Below the pieces are notes generated by a model. It did no database searches. It was not told the origin of the DNA and was given only the letters and a program-made list of their open reading frames with translations. Shown here in pieces: positions 1 through 8,007 of a stretch of 64,000 nucleotides of DNA; the first letter of the stretch is position 1; every line of letters begins with the position of its first letter. Source of the stretch: Acidobacteriota bacterium (GTDB lineage: Bacteria; Acidobacteriota; Blastocatellia; Pyrinomonadales; Pyrinomonadaceae); contig JAIVJV010000009.1 in assembly GCA_020199835.1 (NCBI GenBank), positions 434,001 through 498,000 of the forward strand, given 5' to 3'. A program made the translations under genes and the position numbers.

Positions 1-1255
1 CCAGAAAATCAACCGAGTTACGCCAACCACCGCCAATCAACTCATACTGCGCCAACTCACCCGCCTGCGCAGCATTCGTCTCCTGGCCCAGGTAATACGT
101 CGTCAGGTATTGCGCGATCACCGCGTGAATGTCGTCGGCACTCACCGGTTGCGACTGCAGCCGCGCGATCTCGTTTAGCATCACGCGAATCGACTGATTC
201 GCATCAACCGCCGTCACGTAAAGCCCGCCAACGTTCGCCGCCTGCGTTCGTAAAAACGCGTCCGGCGCGTATGACAAATTTCGTTTCACCCGTACTTCCT
301 CAAACACCCGATCGCGTAACAACGAACTCGCCACGCGCATCGCGTAGATGTCCGGCGACGTCAGCGACGGCGCTGTAAACAGACCCTGAATGTAATTCGT
401 CGGAAGCTCCCGCGGCGTCACCTCGACCGTCGACTTATCAAACGCCAACGCCGGCACATTCTCCGCCTTGTAAGTCCCGCGTGGCAGTTTGCCGAAACTC
501 GCGGCCACCAAATCACGCACCTCGTTCGGGTTCAAATCGCCCACCATCACGAGCAACAACCGCGACGTCTCCATCAACTTCGTGTGATAACGGCGCAGGT
601 CGTCAGGCGTGAGCTTGCCAATCGATTCAGGCGTACCGCTCGTGCTGTTCACGTACGGATGACCCGCGTAAGCAACTCGCTCCTGCAACTTCTGCAGATA
701 AACATCAGGACTATCCGTGTCGTCACTGAGCGAGACGATCATCCGCTTTTGCACGAGGGACACGTCTTCGTTCGTGAACGCCGGACGCAACACGACGTCG
801 GTAAAAATCTGCCACGAACGATCAAACTGCATGCGCGTGGTGCCTAGCGACAGCACCGAGTAATCGTTATTCGAGCTGCTGCCGATTACCGTGCCCATGC
901 GCGACAACTCAGTCCGCATTTTCGCGCGCGGAAAGTTTGTCGTCGCTTCCGTCGCGGCGCTGAGCATCAACGTTTCGATTCCCGCGTTCTGCGCGTTGAT
1001 ATTCGTCGAGCCGCCGCGAATAAACAGCCCGGCCGCAACCGTCGAACTACCTTCGCGTCGCTTCAGCAACACCTTCAGTCCGTTGACTTCAAACTCACTA
1101 ACAAGCGCCGCCTGTTTCGCGACGACGCTGCGCACAGACTCCTGCGCCGGCTGCGCTTGCGTTTTGCCCTGCTGCGCGTATGACGGCGCACTGCCAGTGA
1201 AAGCGAGAACCGTGATCAGTAACCACGCGCTCAAAAATCTCTTGATCTGTTTCAT
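1..1255 (-). CDS. M16-family peptidase-like protein, non-catalytic partner (partial, 3' end outside window)
   Basis: About 418 residues are visible, and the gene runs off the left edge. An N-terminal signal peptide (KRFLSAWLLITVLAF, likely cleaved at SYA-QQ) predicts export. The fold follows the M16 (insulinase/pitrilysin) pattern, but where active members carry HxxEH this protein reads AGIETLML, so the zinc site is absent. Its ATG overlaps the TGA of the upstream gene by 4 nt (ATGA), which implies translational coupling. Paired active and inactive M16 subunits that form heterodimers are well known, and this gene is the likely inactive half. Its substrate is unknown. The call is firm for family and for absence of the HxxEH motif. 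Confidence 0.85.
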   Translation of the reverse strand, partial: MKQIKRFLSAWLLITVLAFTGSAPSYAQQGKTQAQPAQESVRSVVAKQAALVSEFEVNGLKVLLKRREGSSTVAAGLFIRGGSTNINAQNAGIETLMLSAATEATTNFPRAKMRTELSRMGTVIGSSSNNDYSVLSLGTTRMQFDRSWQIFTDVVLRPAFTNEDVSLVQKRMIVSLSDDTDSPDVYLQKLQERVAYAGHPYVNSTSGTPESIGKLTPDDLRRYHTKLMETSRLLLVMVGDLNPNEVRDLVAASFGKLPRGTYKAENVPALAFDKSTVEVTPRELPTNYIQGLFTAPSLTSPDIYAMRVASSLLRDRVFEEVRVKRNLSYAPDAFLRTQAANVGGLYVTAVDANQSIRVMLNEIARLQSQPVSADDIHAVIAQYLTTYYLGQETNAAQAGELAQYELIGGGWRNSVDFL

Positions 1256-2703
1256 TGACCCATTAACTCTTCCGGTTGGATTTTGATCTTGCTTTGCGCC
1301 TCGTTCGACATTAACGCCAGCCCGACGTGCGGCTTTCCTTGAATGTAAGTTGTGATGTAACGGCTGATGTCAGCGCGTGAAGTCGCCCGCAGCCGCGGGA
1401 GGTAACCGCGAAAATAGTCGAGCCCGGTCGACGCCCACCAGAAGCTGAGCGTGTGCGTGTAGTCACTCAATTTTTCACGTGAATAAAGATCGTCTGCTTC
1501 GAGTAAAGCCTTCGCGCTTTCGAGCTGTTCGTCGGTGTAGTAGTCCTTGTCGTTGAAGTGCGCGACTTCGTCGTACAACGCCTTAATCGCCGCTCGCGCT
1601 TTGTCGGGAGTTGTTTGCGCGATCAGCGCGATTGGACCAACGTTGCGTTGCGTGTAGTAACCGAGGTCAACTGCGGTCACAAGTCCCGTATCAACGAGAT
1701 TGCGCTGAAAACGTGAATTCGGTTGCCGCAGGATGAAAGAAAAAACGTCAGCCGCGTACGTGGCCGGATTGTCTTTGCCGATCGACGGCCCGTGCCAGCC
1801 GATGTTGATGATGACATTCTGAACCGGTTGCAGGACGACAGCGCCTTCGCTCTTCGCGAGCGGCGGATGCTCAACGAGCGGAAACTCGACAAACGGATCT
1901 TTCTCGCGCTTCGGCCAGTCGCCGTAAAACTCCTGCGCCATCTTCAACACGTCACCGGGAACAACATCGCCCGTGATCACGAGCGCCGAGTTGTTCGGGA
2001 CGTAATAACGCTGCTGAATCAACCGCATCATCTCGGTGGTCGCGCCACCGACAGTCTGCCGGTTTCCCAACGGATTCTTCCGGCTCGGATACTTGAAGAA
2101 CAGCCGGCTGTTCATCTCCTGGTTGAGATAGAAAAACGGATTCGACTCGTTTCGATCAATCTCGCCAATTACGACTTCTTTCTCACGCACAAACTCGCGT
2201 TCGTCAAAGGACGGATACCGCGCTGCGTCTTTCATGAACTGCATCGCGGTGCGAATGTTCGGGCTGGTTGTGGTGAAGTAATAATCGACTACTTCCTCGC
2301 GCGTCGTGCCGTTGTAAGCGATGCCCATCTGGCCGATGCGTCGGAGGTATTCCTCAGCGTTTGCGATCGCGCGGTTCTGTTTGAAGAACATGTGCTCGTA
2401 CAAGTGCGACAGGCCGTTCAGCTCAGGCGGTTCGGTGTACGAACCGTTCTTCACCGCCAGTTCAATCGTCACGAGCGGAATGGAGTGGTCTTCAAGAATG
2501 ATGACTTCCAGACCATTCGGCAGCACGTGGCTGATGAGTTTGGCTTCCGGCAGTCGTGCCGGCGCGGTCGCGGCGGGCGTCGCGCTGGTCGCCGGTCGTG
2601 TCGGTTTCGGTTGCTGGACCGCTCCCGCGAGGAGCGTTGAAGGCGTTAGTAAACAGAAAAGAAGCAGCGTTACCAGGACGGTTCGTTTCACGTATGACTC
2701 CAT
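1252..2703 (-). CDS. M16-family zinc peptidase, catalytic subunit, exported
   Basis: A 483-residue protein with an N-terminal hydrophobic signal (TVLVTLLLFCLLTP) followed by a Pro/Ala/Thr-rich linker. The zinc motif HLYEH (HxxEH) lies in GLSHLYEHMFFK, and the usual downstream Glu region (EVVIGEIDRNESNP) is present, so the zinc site appears intact. The ATG at 2703 is preferred over a start 18 nt upstream because the signal peptide then begins directly at MESYVKR. It is followed by the inactive M16 partner with a 4-nt overlap, so the two probably form one periplasmic heterodimer that degrades peptides. Substrate is not predictable. Confidence 0.9.
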   Translation of the reverse strand: MESYVKRTVLVTLLLFCLLTPSTLLAGAVQQPKPTRPATSATPAATAPARLPEAKLISHVLPNGLEVIILEDHSIPLVTIELAVKNGSYTEPPELNGLSHLYEHMFFKQNRAIANAEEYLRRIGQMGIAYNGTTREEVVDYYFTTTSPNIRTAMQFMKDAARYPSFDEREFVREKEVVIGEIDRNESNPFFYLNQEMNSRLFFKYPSRKNPLGNRQTVGGATTEMMRLIQQRYYVPNNSALVITGDVVPGDVLKMAQEFYGDWPKREKDPFVEFPLVEHPPLAKSEGAVVLQPVQNVIINIGWHGPSIGKDNPATYAADVFSFILRQPNSRFQRNLVDTGLVTAVDLGYYTQRNVGPIALIAQTTPDKARAAIKALYDEVAHFNDKDYYTDEQLESAKALLEADDLYSREKLSDYTHTLSFWWASTGLDYFRGYLPRLRATSRADISRYITTYIQGKPHVGLALMSNEAQSKIKIQPEELMGQ

Positions 2704-2739
2704 TGCGACAAGGTAACCCAATAGATGCAGCTAAGCTAC

Positions 2740-2792
2740 CCACAGATTACACAAAATAACCAGATTTTATCGTTTATGTGTGTGATCTGTGG
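2740..2792. repeat. Imperfect inverted repeat with CCACAGAT ends
   Basis: The left arm 2740-2760 (starts CCACAGATTACACA) and right arm 2772-2792 (ends TGTGATCTGTGG) pair with a few mismatches around an AT-rich loop. It lies just beyond the stop codon of the leftward kinase gene and before the M16 gene, so it could fold in the kinase transcript as a 3' hairpin. A related CTCCACAG/CTGTGGAG pair lies near 37291 and 37397. I recall similar CCACAGATTACAC repeats from intergenic regions of environmental bacteria; that is memory, not a search. Confidence 0.5.
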
Positions 2793-2793
2793 T

Positions 2794-4422
2794 TTAGCGT
2801 CTTTTAGTCGCAATTGCGCGGGCTTTTTGTCGCAAGGCGGTGCGGTAGGCGGCGGCGTCAGTACCGGTTGCGTTCGAGAGCCACTGTATTCGGGGCGTGC
2901 CGCGCGACGTGGTGTCACCCGTCATCTGCATCGAGTAACTCCGCCGATCGTTCGGGACAAACAAGACCAGACGTTTGAGGTTGCGGTCTTCAAGAGAATC
3001 CTTGCCGCTGAACAACAGTTCCTGGTAGCCGTCCTCGTCGGCGTCGACCAGTTCGGAAGTCCAGCTCGCGTGACTAAAGCCTCCAGCGTCGAGCTTCCCG
3101 TGCGCGCTGAGGCGATACTTACCGTCGAATTTTTGCAGGAGAACAAAACTGCTCGTGCCAGCCTTGCGCTGGTTATTGATGGCGACGATAGACGGACCGG
3201 CGTCAGTTTCGACGATCTCGACCGCCCCTACGCTGCCGCGAACAAATCGGGCCGCGATCTTGCGTGCTTGTTCGATCGATAACTGATCAACCAGATCTGC
3301 GCGCACGGCGGTGGGTGTTTCGGCAGCCGTCGATAACGGGGTGGGTTCACTCGTGCGCCAAGACGCGGGCGTCATTTGCACTTGTGCCGCGGCCACCGGC
3401 AACGCGGCTTTCGGCAGCCGCATTCCAGACGCACTTTGGCCCGTGTAGCCCCACGCCAGCAACGCGCCGAACGTGGTTACGAGAAACAGCGGCGCGCCAA
3501 CACGAAACAGAATGCTGCGTCCCGCATCCGCAGCCGCCACCATCGCGGAAAGCGGCTCGATATCGGGTAACGTTTGTTCCGGACGCGTAATGCTGCGTTC
3601 CAAAAGAGTTTTCGCTGTCGCTGCCGTGCGCGGTCGATCGTCAGGACGCTTCGCGAGCAGGCTGTGAACCGCGAGCGCAAGCGGACGCGCGATGTCGGGC
3701 CGCAACCTCGGCAACGGCGGCGCCGGCGCGGTGGCTTGTTTGATCAGCAATGCCGATTGCAGTGGATCGACAAACGGCGGACGACCCGCGAGCATTTCAT
3801 ACAACAACACACCGAGACTGTAGAGATCGCTGCGCGCACCGACGCGTTGGCCCAAACACTGCTCCGGCGACATGTATCGCGGCGTTCCGATCAACTGGCC
3901 CGAACCCGTGCTGGCATGCGTCACCGTTGACTCGACCGATGAGGCGAGCACTTTCGCCACACCAAAATCAAGCACACAAACGCCTCGCTTGCCGAGCAGA
4001 ATGTTTGACGGTTTGAGATCGCGATGAATGATGCCGTGACGATGCGCTTCTTCGAGCACGTCGCAGATCTGCGTGGCGATGTCGATCGCGCGAGCCGCGG
4101 AAAATCTTCCTTCGCGCGCGAGTGTCTGTGACAGAGTCTCACCTTCGACAAACTCCATCACGATAAAGTGACGTCCATCAGGCAGATTGCCCGCGTCAAA
4201 GATCATCGCGGCGTGCGGATGATGGAGCTTTGCCATGGTCCGCGCTTCGCGCAGAAATCGATCCGCAACGTCAGCATCGCCGGCGAACTCGCGCTTGATG
4301 ATCTTTACTGCTACTGGTCGTTCGAGACCGAGGTGGGTGGCGAGATAGACAGTGCCCATGCCACCGGTTCCGATCTCGCGTTCGATCCTGAACCTGCCGG
4401 CGATAAATTGGGGGACATCCAT
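2794..4422 (-). CDS. Membrane Ser/Thr protein kinase with C-terminal extracytoplasmic domain
   Basis: A 542-residue Hanks-type kinase. The catalytic domain covers about residues 8-270: glycine loop GTGGMGTVY, the lysine in VAVKII, catalytic HRDLKPSN, DFGVAK and the APE-equivalent SPEQ. A single membrane span follows near residues 300-320 (PLFLVTTFGALLAWG). The rest is an outside region with an Asp-rich stretch (DADEDGYQELLFSGKD) resembling FG-GAP/VCBS-like repeats. No PASTA repeats are seen. The ATG at 4422 is preferred over 4461 because GAAGG lies just upstream and the protein then starts directly before the kinase fold. It probably transmits an envelope signal by phosphorylating cytoplasmic proteins; an FHA-domain cyclase is encoded at 33350, but no link is shown. 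Confidence 0.92.
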   Translation of the reverse strand: MDVPQFIAGRFRIEREIGTGGMGTVYLATHLGLERPVAVKIIKREFAGDADVADRFLREARTMAKLHHPHAAMIFDAGNLPDGRHFIVMEFVEGETLSQTLAREGRFSAARAIDIATQICDVLEEAHRHGIIHRDLKPSNILLGKRGVCVLDFGVAKVLASSVESTVTHASTGSGQLIGTPRYMSPEQCLGQRVGARSDLYSLGVLLYEMLAGRPPFVDPLQSALLIKQATAPAPPLPRLRPDIARPLALAVHSLLAKRPDDRPRTAATAKTLLERSITRPEQTLPDIEPLSAMVAAADAGRSILFRVGAPLFLVTTFGALLAWGYTGQSASGMRLPKAALPVAAAQVQMTPASWRTSEPTPLSTAAETPTAVRADLVDQLSIEQARKIAARFVRGSVGAVEIVETDAGPSIVAINNQRKAGTSSFVLLQKFDGKYRLSAHGKLDAGGFSHASWTSELVDADEDGYQELLFSGKDSLEDRNLKRLVLFVPNDRRSYSMQMTGDTTSRGTPRIQWLSNATGTDAAAYRTALRQKARAIATKRR

Positions 4423-4540
4423 TTCTGACCTTCTTTCGGGTAAAGGCCGCAGGAGCAACAAGGCGACTAGTTTTTAGCTTGGGCTGGGGGAAGAGACCGG
4501 GCTAGTTTAGCACAATCCGTAACTTATCGAGATGGGTTAT

Positions 4541-4688
4541 TTGTCGAGCCAGTAGTGATGCAGTTTGAGGATCTCCTTTGCTGGGACCGCAGGCGTCTCG
4601 CCTGCACGGCAGCGAAAACGCTTCTTGCGGAACAGGCAGGCGAGACGCCTGCGGTCCCAGGTTCAACTGCATCACTACTTGTCGAGCC
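4541..4688. mobile_element. Small palindromic MITE-like element with terminal inverted repeats and flanking direct repeat
   Basis: The element spans about 4551-4679. Its ends are inverted repeats, AGTAGTGATGCAGTT on the left and the complement ending ACTGCATCACTACT on the right. Inside lies a perfect 25-bp inverted repeat (4581-4605 and 4636-4660, beginning CTGGGACCGCAGGCG). It is flanked by the direct repeat TTGTCGAGCC at 4541-4550 and 4679-4688, consistent with a 9-10 bp target duplication. It encodes no protein. The right flank holds the end and stop codon of the VanY-like gene. A second copy of the core palindrome lies at 15122-15199. Mobility is inferred only from structure. Confidence 0.6.
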
Positions 4689-5634
4689 CCGGATGTGTAC
4701 CGACCACGTTCGGAATCCAAAACACCTGTCCGTTAACTTCAACACTGCGCAGGCCGCGTTTGGGAAGATCCTTTTCTTTCAAACCGAGGAAGGTGAAGTG
4801 TGGGAGGTCGCTGAGCACGGTTTGGAACCAGCCGTGTTTCGCCATGATTTCACGGATGCGCGGGTTCTCAAACTCGTTCACGTCAAACGCAAGCATGTGA
4901 ATGTGCTGCGACGTGCCCGGCGCGGCAATCGAATAAAGAATCGATTTCGAAAGATCTTTGCTGAAGTAAATTCCGGTCTTTTCCAGCTCGAGCACTTCCG
5001 CCACTTGCTGCGACAAAGGCAAACCGCGCAATCGATTAACTTGCTCAGCAGTGAGCCGGCCTTGCGATAACCAGTAGTCGAGCGCGGGTTCAAAACGCGA
5101 GTTCCACAGACGAACGCTGTCTTCGTAGTTGCGGCGCGCGGCTTCAGCGCCGTCGCGAGGCGTGATGTCCAGGCCTTCTTTTTGCGCTTCTTCGCGGGCT
5201 TTGAGGAGGTGTTTCAGTGCTTCGGGCTGAAGCTCGACGTGGTCGTAGGCGATGTATTCCGTTTTGACCCCGGCCTCTTCCTGAAACTTCGCTACCTGCT
5301 CTTCAGTCGTGAAAACACAGACCGGCGGCGGCTTCACTTTCTTGTCCGCGACGAAAACCGCGCCATATTCCTCGAGAATCCGCCGCGCGACCGGATCAGC
5401 CGGTGGGCAAACACTGTCGATTTTTACTTTTCGTTTCTTAAGCGCCTTTCGGAGTGCTTCGTAAAAGGGAACAGGCTCGCTGGACTCGTTTAATTCCCGA
5501 ATCGTGTTTGCAGGTAGCTGCTGTGTTGACATGTTCTCCAGTGCCGGTGTCGCGGCGCTTACAACACTCCGACAAATTAAAATTAAAACCAGACTTATAA
5601 ATTTTGCGCCGCAAAGATGAAAGCGAGTTCTCAA
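4675..5634 (-). CDS. VanY-like M15 family D-Ala-D-Ala carboxypeptidase-like protein, exported
   Basis: A 319-residue protein with a signal peptide (FISLVLILIC, cleavage near VSAA). The C-terminal third resembles M15/VanY: SQHIHMLAFDVNEF matches the zinc-binding SxHxxGxAxD pattern (with M for G), and DLPHFTFLG supplies the second zinc histidine. The first two-thirds are helical with no recognised domain. The TTG start has GGGAG eight bases upstream, and a good promoter at 5660-5689 would begin transcription about 20 nt before it. It probably trims peptidoglycan stem peptides. The last codons (Leu-Asp-Lys-stop) lie exactly at the junction with the palindromic element. Family call is good; catalytic activity is inferred. 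Confidence 0.75.
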   Translation of the reverse strand: MRTRFHLCGAKFISLVLILICRSVVSAATPALENMSTQQLPANTIRELNESSEPVPFYEALRKALKKRKVKIDSVCPPADPVARRILEEYGAVFVADKKVKPPPVCVFTTEEQVAKFQEEAGVKTEYIAYDHVELQPEALKHLLKAREEAQKEGLDITPRDGAEAARRNYEDSVRLWNSRFEPALDYWLSQGRLTAEQVNRLRGLPLSQQVAEVLELEKTGIYFSKDLSKSILYSIAAPGTSQHIHMLAFDVNEFENPRIREIMAKHGWFQTVLSDLPHFTFLGLKEKDLPKRGLRSVEVNGQVFWIPNVVGTHPGLDK

Positions 5635-5659
5635 ACGACTGCTCCCGGAAAGCGAGGAG

Positions 5660-5689
5660 ATGATAAGTGGCCGCAGATCACGCGGTCAA
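5660..5689 (-). promoter_or_regulatory. Sigma-70-type promoter for the VanY-like gene
   Basis: On the minus strand, TTGACC (5684-5689) and TATCAT (5660-5665) are separated by 18 nt. The predicted start of transcription near 5653 lies about 20 nt before the TTG start codon of the leftward gene. Confidence 0.6.
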
Positions 5690-5703
5690 CAGGGCTCGCC
5701 GGA

Positions 5704-6069
5704 ATGTATACTATCCTGCATTCAGCAAAACTTATGAAGAATGCAGGCTTGTTTATGGATTTGCTGGCGACCTATCGCAAGCACGGCTGGCAATTGCGAG
5801 GCGTTCTTCTGCAACCTGCGACACGCAGCGAACTCGACGCTGAGGACACGGAACTGTTGCAAGACATCGTCGTTCGTGAAGCCGAGGTCGACGCACTGTG
5901 GTTTTCGCGACCCTCCCACCAAAATCGTGAGGCGTGGGAGTTGCGTCTGCTGGCACAAACTCCCTATGCACTCTTTGAAACGTTTGAACCCGACGAAACT
6001 GAGGAGGAACGTGACGACGTGAAACGTGAGATGGAAGCCCGCATGCGCGACTACGCCGCCAACAAATAA
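5704..6069 (+). CDS. Hypothetical small protein
   Basis: About 121 residues from the ATG at 5704, with no recognised domain. The C-terminal half is acidic and ends in a charged helix (ETEEERDDVKREMEARMRDYAANK is split by charge into alternating acidic and basic groups). No signal peptide or membrane span is seen, so it is likely cytoplasmic. The start is uncertain: ATG codons at 5704, 5734 and 5755 are all in frame without a strong ribosome site; an earlier ATG at 5617 would overlap the divergent gene's start and promoter and is unlikely. It converges on the PDZ gene with a 3-nt gap. Confidence 0.6.
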   Translation: MYTILHSAKLMKNAGLFMDLLATYRKHGWQLRGVLLQPATRSELDAEDTELLQDIVVREAEVDALWFSRPSHQNREAWELRLLAQTPYALFETFEPDETEEERDDVKREMEARMRDYAANK

Positions 6070-6072
6070 TCG

Positions 6073-6975
6073 CTACGATCTGCCGATCTTCACCGGGATT
6101 TCCAACTTCTCTTCACCACGCATGACGACGACTTTCACAGTGCTGTAAGGAAGCGCTCGCCGCACGCGCCTCAGAAACTCATCGGTGGTGCGAATCGGAA
6201 CGCCGTCAAACTCGATCACGATATCGCCTTCCTTGATACCGGCTAAATCTGCCGGGCGGCTGTTCAGGATCGTGTTGAGCTTCACGCCATGGATGTTTGT
6301 TCCCGGCACCGGCACGCGTTCCGAATCACCGTCTTCATAGCCAAACACGCCGCGACCTTCGGGACGCCGGTCGAATTCTCTCGTTAACCTGCGAAACTCT
6401 TCCTGCGAGATCGTGGTGAGTTTCGTCGTCTTCTTTTCGCCATCGCGAACGTATTCGACGTCAACCGTCTTTCCAATCGGTGTGCGCGTCATCAACTCGT
6501 CCATCTGATCTTCATCGCGAATTTCGTGTCCATCAAACTTGGTAATGATGTCGCCACCCACGAGCCCCGCCTTGTCAGCCGGACCGCCGGGCGCATCGAC
6601 CGAGCCGAACGTCACACCCTTATCAGTCGTGTCCCACCCATCGATGCCCACATACGCTTTGATCACCGGGTTCTTGACAAGCGCCACCTGGTTCCGAACC
6701 GGATTGACGATCGCGGTAAACGCCGCCGCGCCGACGAAAAAGACGAGCAAGCCGATAAAGACCCAGGTCATGCCACTGCGCCGGCGGCGTTTCGTCGGAA
6801 CCGTGAGTGGCGCGCTGGTGCTTTGCGCGAGTTGCTGATTCTGGTCGCCGTAACCTAAGCCAAGGCGAAATCCGCAATTCCGGCAGAAACGTAATTCTGA
6901 CGGCATCGCTGAATGACAGTTTGAACAAGTGATGGTCGAGGTCGGCGACGGCGGCATCTCAGTGTTTTGCGACAT
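6073..6975 (-). CDS. Zinc-ribbon, membrane-anchored protein with two PDZ domains
   Basis: About 300 residues. The N-terminus has a zinc ribbon (CSNCHSAM then CRNCGF), followed by a Gln/Ser-rich stretch, a basic RRRR block and one membrane span (MTWVFIGLLVFFVGAAAF). The remainder holds two PDZ domains, about residues 105-185 (GGPADKAGLVGGDIITKFDG) and 215-295 (RPADLAGIKEGDIVIEFDG). There is no protease domain, so it is not DegP-like; it probably acts as a scaffold or adaptor outside the membrane with a cytoplasmic zinc ribbon. An in-frame TTG at 6981 has better spacing to AAGG than the ATG at 6975, so the start is ambiguous by two codons. Confidence 0.8.
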   Translation of the reverse strand: MSQNTEMPPSPTSTITCSNCHSAMPSELRFCRNCGFRLGLGYGDQNQQLAQSTSAPLTVPTKRRRRSGMTWVFIGLLVFFVGAAAFTAIVNPVRNQVALVKNPVIKAYVGIDGWDTTDKGVTFGSVDAPGGPADKAGLVGGDIITKFDGHEIRDEDQMDELMTRTPIGKTVDVEYVRDGEKKTTKLTTISQEEFRRLTREFDRRPEGRGVFGYEDGDSERVPVPGTNIHGVKLNTILNSRPADLAGIKEGDIVIEFDGVPIRTTDEFLRRVRRALPYSTVKVVVMRGEEKLEIPVKIGRS

Positions 6976-7113
6976 AACCAAACAGTACCTTTTTCAGGTT
7001 AAGAGAGAATATACGACGCCTTTTCTATACGCCAGATAATCTTTGGCGGTTGCACGCGACTTGCGCTGGCATAGCGAGTGCTCGCATTATCAACAACGGA
7101 GGATAGTTAAAAC

Positions 7114-7344
7114 GTGGAAATAACCAAAGCGCTCGCCGCACTACAACCGCTCTACGGCAAAGACAACGTAGAGATCATCACCACTGACGGGCGGCGAGTC
7201 AGGGGCACGGTCCGCAGTATGAAAAGCACTCAGGCGTTGACCACGCCGAGCGTGAAAATGCTTTGCTCGGACGGTCGGCTCGTGAAGATTCCCTTCCCCA
7301 ATATTGCCGAAATCAAAGACCACAACGTCGCCGCTGGCGACTAA
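7114..7344 (+). CDS. Hypothetical 76-residue protein
   Basis: A small protein starting with GTG, with GGAGG about 11 nt upstream. It is rich in beta-strand pattern (VEIITTDGRRVRGTV, then VKMLCSDGRLVKIPF), which suggests a small barrel or SH3/Sm-like fold, but no family is recognised. No signal peptide. It lies divergent from the PDZ gene and 48 nt before the next rightward gene, with which it may be cotranscribed. A short perfect hairpin (GGCGTA-TAG-TACGCC, 7373-7387) lies between the two. Confidence 0.65.
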   Translation: MEITKALAALQPLYGKDNVEIITTDGRRVRGTVRSMKSTQALTTPSVKMLCSDGRLVKIPFPNIAEIKDHNVAAGD

Positions 7345-7392
7345 CATGCAAATTTCGCGTTTCCTCTCTCTTGGCGTATAGTACGCCGTTCT

Positions 7393-8007
7393 ATGCCGTC
7401 TTCCTTCACGATCGATGAGTTCGGCGGGCGCATTGCGACAGTTTGGTCGGAGCTACGTCCGGCCACGCGCGGGCTGGTTGAACGCGCGTTGCAAGCCGCG
7501 GCAAGCGGGACACCGCCGATACGCAATTTTCAATATGACGCTCGCGCCGACATAGAACTCAGCCGTTTCCTCGCGGCCCTCGACGATCGCGCTGCGGAAA
7601 AGATCGACGTCCTCGCTCCGGAAACGGGCGGCAAACTGAAATCCCTCGCCGACACCTGCGCCACCGTCTTGCAGGAAAAGACCGAGTCTGCCGAGGTGTT
7701 TGCGCAACTCGTTCGCCGCGCTGAAAGGCAGAAGGATTACAAACGTATCGATACGCTCGCGGACGCGCTTACGTCTCGCTTTCCGCCGAGCGAAATCTGC
7801 GAATTGGCGCGATCCGAGGATGTGATCGTCCGGGAGTTAGCGAATGAAGCGCTGGCGCGTTGTCCGTTGTCGGTGTTGGCGGCGTTACTCGCTGATCCGG
7901 TCGATTCCGAGACCGCGAAGTATGCGCTGCGACGGCAGGTGGTTGAATACGGTTCCGAAGACGCCAGGCGCCTCGTCACTGCGCTCGACCAGAACGAAGA
8001 GTTTTAA
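7393..8007 (+). CDS. Hypothetical helical protein
   Basis: A 204-residue soluble, mostly helical protein with no recognised domain. The C-terminal part (SEDVIVRELANEALARCPLSVLAALLAD) looks like short HEAT-type helical repeats. It follows the 76-residue gene on the same strand and converges with ispH, sharing 4 nt at the stop codons. No signal peptide or membrane segment. Function cannot be stated. Confidence 0.65.
   Translation: MPSSFTIDEFGGRIATVWSELRPATRGLVERALQAAASGTPPIRNFQYDARADIELSRFLAALDDRAAEKIDVLAPETGGKLKSLADTCATVLQEKTESAEVFAQLVRRAERQKDYKRIDTLADALTSRFPPSEICELARSEDVIVRELANEALARCPLSVLAALLADPVDSETAKYALRRQVVEYGSEDARRLVTALDQNEEF

Noticed and set aside
1723-2640. Long rightward reading frame opposite the M16 peptidase gene
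   Set aside because: It lies antisense to a well-supported protease, has Arg/His-rich composition typical of a shadow frame and no recognisable motif.
5617-5703. Upstream start for the 5704 hypothetical gene
   Set aside because: It would overlap the signal peptide and promoter of the divergent VanY-like gene; later ATG codons are more likely.
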